Shown piece after piece: positions 35,491 through 39,685 of a stretch of DNA of 39,685 nt. The stretch lies in NCBI GenBank assembly GCA_025363295.1, contig JANYEC010000038.1, positions 1 through 39,685 of the forward strand, written 5' to 3'. Origin of the DNA: Akkermansiaceae bacterium. Its GTDB lineage: Bacteria > Verrucomicrobiota > Verrucomicrobiia > Verrucomicrobiales > Akkermansiaceae. The position numbers and the translations under genes are program-made. The stretch's first letter is position 1; each line of letters starts with the position of its first letter. A model generated the notes under the pieces. That model saw only the letters and a list, made by a program, of their open reading frames with translations. It ran no database searches and was not told the origin of the DNA.

Positions 35491-37887
35491 GTGCCTGTAA
35501 CCCACCAAACTCATCGCATCTTGAAACGCGCGCTCGCATTCTTCCTCCTCGCCGCCAGCTCGACGATTGCCCTGGCTCCAAGGGCCGAGGCCGCGGATCC
35601 GGCGCTCAATCCGAATGCGGGAAATGATTTTTTTCTTCGGGGGAAAAACCTCTATGACTCCGCGCAGGCGAGCACCGTCGCGGACAATCGGCTGGACTCC
35701 TATCAGCGCGCGGCACAGATTTTTAACGATTATCTCAACTCGTTTCCAAATCACCCGAATGCCGAAATGGCTTGGTGGTACCTCGGGAACAGTTATTATC
35801 AGTCGGGCCAGGTAGAGGAAGGAAAGCGGTGTTTTAGCACCTTATTGAATCGGTACGGCCAAGGGAAATGGGCCGCTGCCGCCGCTTACACGCTAGCGGC
35901 AGATTATTATAACAAGACCGAATATGCATTCGCCGCGCCCATGTTCGAGCGATATGCCGCAAACGCAGCGAAGCCGGAAGACCGCCCCCGAGGCAATTAT
36001 TTTGCAGGAAACTGCTACCGTCTGCTAGGGCGCGACCGTGAGGCGATCGGCTCTTTCAAAAAGGTGGTGGAGGACCCCGCAGGTGGTTTGTTCGCGGGTC
36101 AATCCAAGGTTGCACTTGGGCATCTCGCGCTGAAGGCAGGCAAGCTGCAAGAGGCGCTTGTGGGTTTTGAGGAGGTCATCAGTGGTCCGTTCAACGCCAA
36201 AGTCCGGGCCGAGGCCGCGTTGCAAGCTGCTCTAATCGCAACGAAGTTAGGGCAGACCGATCTCTCCGAGAAATACCTCCGCCTGATTCTCACGACGGAT
36301 GGCATGGATGACTTCCGTCCGGATGCGCAAACCGCACTGATGGAGAATTTTTTCGAGAAAAAAGAATACCGAGAGGTCATCGATATTTTCCGCCGCAGCC
36401 AGATCAAAAGCTCAGGAGATAAAGAGGCGGATCGGCTCATGATCGCCGCGCGGGCTTACATGCGGCTGAAGCAGCCAAGCGAGGCGCTGCTGCTTTTCCG
36501 CGATGTCGAGAAGTTAGTAAAGCCAGAGAAAGACACTGCATTTGAGGCATCTTACTACCGGCTATTATGTTTTTTCCAAATCGAAGGACATCATGTGCCG
36601 GATCAAGTGGATGGGTTTTTGCAGCTCTATCGGAAGTCGCGGCCGGACGATGTTCGTATCCACACGGCACTCATGATGAAGGCGGAAACCTTGTTTTCCG
36701 ACAAGAAGCCCGTGGAGGCCGCCAAGGTTTACAGTGAGGTCAATGCCACAATCATCAGCGAGAGCAATCGTCCCGGCCTGTTCTATCAGCGTGGCTGGTG
36801 CCTATCTGAAGTGGGTGACGCACAGGGCGCGATCCGCTCCCTCAGTGAATTCATCACGAAATACAAAGACGACGCCCGCATTCCATCCGCATACGCGAAA
36901 CGCGCCAAAGCTTATTCAGAAATTTCGGAACCGGAAAAGGCCATCGCGGACTTTGATTATCTCACGGCCTCTAATGCGCCCGAAGATCTTGTTTCTTACG
37001 CTTGGCTCGAGTCCGCCCGCTTGCGCCGTAGCACCAGTAATATTCCGGATATGATCACCCGCTATCAGGGCTTGCTGAAAAATGTCAAAACCCTCAGCGA
37101 TAGTGTCGTGGCTGAAGCAAACTATTGGATCGGCTGGGGAATGGTGAAAACTAACGCCGCGAAGGACGCCGTTTCCTATCTGGAGAAGGCACGCACACTC
37201 CAACCAGAAACTTATAAAAAGCACGCGGGCATTCTCCTCGCGCTCGGTTATTTCGCCTCCCAAGACCCGCAGAAACTCGCCGATGAAATTCACCTCGCGA
37301 TCCAAGGCTCTTACGAGTCTGACATCCCCGACCAAGCCATTCAGTGGTCCGGCATGCAGTCCTACAATGCCGGTGATTTCAAATCCGCAGCAAACTCGCT
37401 CGCTCTCGTCTCTAACCCCAAGGAGCCTCGCGAGACCGCTAAGGAAATTTGGCGCTATCTCGCCAAGGCGCGTCTCGAAATTGGTGACGGCGAAGGCGCG
37501 CTCAGCGCGGCTAACAACGTGCTTGCCGTGGAGGATAACCCCGGTTGGAAAGCGGATGGTCTGCTAGATATCGGTCGTTCCTTGTTGATTCTCAAGCGCT
37601 CGACCGAGGCTCGCAAGGCTGCTGATGAAGCGCTCGCCCTGCGCCCTCAAGGTCGCACCAGTGCCGGCCTCCGCATTCTCCTTGGTGACCTCGAAGCCGA
37701 TGCCAAGGATCTTGGTAAAGCTGCCGCAGCTTATCTTTACGTGGTTCAATTTCACGAAGATAAGGATCTCAAGCCGCTCGCGCTTTCGAAACTCATCGGA
37801 ATTTACGAACAACAATCGAATGCGGCAGAAGCTGATAAATATAAAAATCAGCTCAAAACCGAGTTCCCCGATTGGAAAGCTCCCTGA
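35491..37887 (+). CDS. Periplasmic tetratricopeptide-repeat protein of the exbBD operon
   Basis: A protein of about 798 residues built almost entirely of TPR-like helix pairs after a signal peptide (LKRALAFFLLAASSTIALA, cleaved near PRAEA). Examples of repeats are NHPNAEMAWWYLGNSYYQSG, REAIGSFKKVVEDPAGGLFA, EEVISGPFNAKVRAEAALQA, RIPSAYAKRAKAYSEISEPE and RKAADEALALRPQGRTSAG. TPR proteins are scaffolds; in tol-pal operons the TPR protein CpoB (YbgF) lies beside TolA and Pal and links wall synthesis to the outer membrane. Here it is placed directly behind ExbD, so it may be the complex's periplasmic partner (inference). The frame opens at 35329, within exbD. I chose GTG at 35491, 13 bp after exbD; TTG at 35521 is the other candidate. 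Confidence 0.87.
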   Translation: MPVTHQTHRILKRALAFFLLAASSTIALAPRAEAADPALNPNAGNDFFLRGKNLYDSAQASTVADNRLDSYQRAAQIFNDYLNSFPNHPNAEMAWWYLGNSYYQSGQVEEGKRCFSTLLNRYGQGKWAAAAAYTLAADYYNKTEYAFAAPMFERYAANAAKPEDRPRGNYFAGNCYRLLGRDREAIGSFKKVVEDPAGGLFAGQSKVALGHLALKAGKLQEALVGFEEVISGPFNAKVRAEAALQAALIATKLGQTDLSEKYLRLILTTDGMDDFRPDAQTALMENFFEKKEYREVIDIFRRSQIKSSGDKEADRLMIAARAYMRLKQPSEALLLFRDVEKLVKPEKDTAFEASYYRLLCFFQIEGHHVPDQVDGFLQLYRKSRPDDVRIHTALMMKAETLFSDKKPVEAAKVYSEVNATIISESNRPGLFYQRGWCLSEVGDAQGAIRSLSEFITKYKDDARIPSAYAKRAKAYSEISEPEKAIADFDYLTASNAPEDLVSYAWLESARLRRSTSNIPDMITRYQGLLKNVKTLSDSVVAEANYWIGWGMVKTNAAKDAVSYLEKARTLQPETYKKHAGILLALGYFASQDPQKLADEIHLAIQGSYESDIPDQAIQWSGMQSYNAGDFKSAANSLALVSNPKEPRETAKEIWRYLAKARLEIGDGEGALSAANNVLAVEDNPGWKADGLLDIGRSLLILKRSTEARKAADEALALRPQGRTSAGLRILLGDLEADAKDLGKAAAAYLYVVQFHEDKDLKPLALSKLIGIYEQQSNAAEADKYKNQLKTEFPDWKAP

Positions 37888-37964
37888 ACCCACGTCGAAT
37901 TCATTCGTTCACTTCGCGATGTTCGCTGTTGAAAATTTCCCGTCTGGGGTTCAGTTTCCGCCCC

Positions 37965-39685
37965 ATGGTTCCGCCGTCCACCGCACTTCCTGCCAAACCC
38001 GCCAAGCGCAAATCTGAAAGCGCCTGGTCTCCCGAGAAATCTTCCGAACTCTACGGTGTCGAAACTTGGGGCCATGGCTTCTTCGGTGTGAACAAAAAGG
38101 GCCACGTCACGGTGCGCCTCGAAGACGAGGAAGCGCAGGCAGAAGTGTCCCTCTACGAAGTGATCGACGGCCTTCGTGACCGCGGCACTCATCTTCCCGT
38201 GCTTCTGCGTTTCCGGGATCTTCTGCATTCCCGCATCACAGAAATCAACGAGTCTTTCCGTAAGGCGATCAAGGAAACCAAATACCGCGGCGAATATCGC
38301 GGAGTCTATCCGATCAAAGTCAATCAGCAGCGGCAGGTCATCGAAGAAATTTCCGAGTTCGGCAAAAAATACCATTACGGACTCGAAGCAGGTTCCAAGC
38401 CCGAGCTGATCGCCGCCCTTGCCCACATGCACGATCCCGAGGCCTATCTGATTTGCAATGGCTACAAGGACGAGGAATTCATCGACCTCGCTCTCCAGGC
38501 TCAAAAAATGGGCCTGCGCATCATGCTAGTGTTAGAAATGCCTAGCGAGCTTGATCTAATCCTAGAGCGCTCGCGCAAGCTCGGTATCCTTCCGAACCTC
38601 GGCGTTCGCGTTCGTCTTTCTACCAAGGGCTCCGGCCACTGGCAGGACAGTGCCGGGGACAAGTCCGTCTTCGGCCTCAATGCATCCCAAGTGATCGCGG
38701 TTGTCGATCATCTGAAGGACGCTGGTTACATCGGCTGCTTGAAAATGTTGCACTATCATCAAGGTTCGCAAATTCCTAACATCGCCGCGATCCGCGAGGG
38801 AGCGACTGAGGCCGTTCGCATCTATTGCGATCTCGTGAAGGAAGGCGCACCCATGGGCGTGCTCGACATCGGCGGCGGAATGGCGGTCGATTATGATGGC
38901 TCGCACACGAATTTCCACTCCTCCTGCAACTACTCAGTGTCGGAATACTGCACCGATATTGTCGAAGTGGTCTCGCAGATTTGTGATAAGGCCGGCGTGC
39001 AACACCCGAACCTTATCTCCGAGTCGGGCCGCGCCGTCGTGGCCTATTACTCGGTGCTCGTTTTTAATATCCTCGATGTCACCAGCGCCCAGACCAGCGA
39101 GGAAGCCCCGCCGATTCCGGAAAACGCTCCGCAAAACCTGATGAACATCATCGAGGTCAACAAGGTCATCAATAAGAAGAATCTCCAAGAGTGCTTCAAC
39201 GATGCCATGTATTACCGGGATCAGATGCGCGCCCAGTTCTTCTATGGTGCTGCCACCCTGCGCGAGCGTGGTCTGGCAGAAGCTTGGTCTTGGCATATTC
39301 TAACACGTATCTCTAACCTTATCGCCGAGCTGGATGAAGTTCCAGAAGATCTCCGCGAGCTGTCATCCACCCTCGTGGATTTCTATTACGGAAATTTCAG
39401 CCTCTTCCAATCCCTACCGGACTCGTGGGCCATCGATCAGGTCTTTCCCGTGATGCCGATCCACCGGCTCGATGAAAAACCCCGTCACCGCGCCGTGCTC
39501 GCTGACATCACCTGTGATTGTGACGGGAAAATCGACCGCTTCATCGACAAGGAAGACGTCGCCAAGATTCTTCCCCTTCACAACTTCAAACAGGGTGAGC
39601 CTTACTACCTCGCTGTCTTCCTGGTCGGAGCCTATCAAGAAACCTTAGGTGACTTGCATAATTTGTTAGGTGATACCAATGTCGT
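37965..39685 (+). CDS. speA: Biosynthetic arginine decarboxylase (partial, runs off the right edge)
   Basis: The first 573 codons of SpeA, the PLP enzyme that makes agmatine from arginine for polyamine synthesis; about 60-90 further residues are expected. The N-terminus contains WSPEKSSELYGVETWGHGFF, typical of SpeA. The PLP lysine is in YRGVYPIKVNQQ (about 118). Further hallmarks are GLEAGSKPELIAAL, LHYHQGSQIPNI, GVLDIGGGMAVDYDGS and SESGRAVVA. The Cys region of the active site appears as DITCDCDGKIDRF. The ATG at 37965 is the natural start, 77 bp after the TPR gene. The frame is open to the last base of the window. Confidence 0.96.
   Translation, partial: MVPPSTALPAKPAKRKSESAWSPEKSSELYGVETWGHGFFGVNKKGHVTVRLEDEEAQAEVSLYEVIDGLRDRGTHLPVLLRFRDLLHSRITEINESFRKAIKETKYRGEYRGVYPIKVNQQRQVIEEISEFGKKYHYGLEAGSKPELIAALAHMHDPEAYLICNGYKDEEFIDLALQAQKMGLRIMLVLEMPSELDLILERSRKLGILPNLGVRVRLSTKGSGHWQDSAGDKSVFGLNASQVIAVVDHLKDAGYIGCLKMLHYHQGSQIPNIAAIREGATEAVRIYCDLVKEGAPMGVLDIGGGMAVDYDGSHTNFHSSCNYSVSEYCTDIVEVVSQICDKAGVQHPNLISESGRAVVAYYSVLVFNILDVTSAQTSEEAPPIPENAPQNLMNIIEVNKVINKKNLQECFNDAMYYRDQMRAQFFYGAATLRERGLAEAWSWHILTRISNLIAELDEVPEDLRELSSTLVDFYYGNFSLFQSLPDSWAIDQVFPVMPIHRLDEKPRHRAVLADITCDCDGKIDRFIDKEDVAKILPLHNFKQGEPYYLAVFLVGAYQETLGDLHNLLGDTNV

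Noticed and set aside
1..39685. tRNA, rRNA, CRISPR arrays, transposases, prophage or defence genes
   Set aside because: I scanned the intergenic stretches and protein list and found no cloverleaf-like sequence, regular repeat-spacer array, transposase or phage motif.

Overview
The window looks like chromosomal DNA of a Gram-negative bacterium of the phylum Verrucomicrobiota, probably Verrucomicrobiales. The marks are a secreted protein with autotransporter-associated beta-strand repeats and a C-terminal PEP-CTERM tail, a YXWGXW-repeat protein, an outer-membrane beta-barrel ending in Phe, proton-driven ExbB/ExbD genes followed by a TPR protein, and short palindromes that translate as [12 protein letters not shown] peptides. 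Base composition is mid-to-high GC by eye, with AT-rich intergenic stretches. This assignment is inference; there is no rRNA or tRNA gene in the window to confirm it.

Layout. 1-4.3 kb: a minus-strand Pls/PosA-type single-module peptide synthetase with three left-handed beta-helix modules in its membrane part. 4.5-8.1 kb: an M29 aminopeptidase, a GatB/YqeY protein and, on the minus strand, a POT peptide transporter with an extra periplasmic domain. 8.2-10.7 kb: three cell-envelope or secreted proteins of unknown role, with two good terminators and one good promoter. 10.7-13.6 kb (minus): the lipid and ribosome cluster yceD-rpmF-plsX-fabH, with a terminator-like hairpin between rpmF and plsX. 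14.0-20.7 kb (plus): polA, dprA and a type IA topoisomerase. 20.7-21.0 kb: the decayed 3' end of a hydroxypyruvate isomerase-like gene and a palindrome. 21.0-24.6 kb (minus): ybeY, a short PgpH-like HD phosphodiesterase and lpdA. 24.7-28.3 kb (plus): a membrane protein of unknown function, an M23 peptidase and proA. 28.3-32.5 kb: the YXWGXW protein (minus), a 726-bp gap with predicted structure, and the PEP-CTERM protein. 32.5-34.0 kb (minus): a short uvrC. 34.2 kb to the end (plus): exbB-exbD-TPR operon and speA, which runs off the right edge.

Working together: most genes are housekeeping (replication and repair, fatty acid and phospholipid start-up, proline and polyamine synthesis, rRNA maturation). 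The envelope theme is strong: peptide uptake (POT) beside an aminopeptidase, a proton-channel operon, a periplasmic M23 peptidase, a beta-barrel and several exported proteins. I see no defence island, prophage, CRISPR array or complete insertion sequence. The most unusual items are the decayed gene with a palindrome between it and ybeY, the palindrome read in frame inside the topoisomerase gene, the sensor-less PgpH, the POT transporter with an inserted domain, the shortened UvrC and a possible structured leader upstream of the YXWGXW gene.
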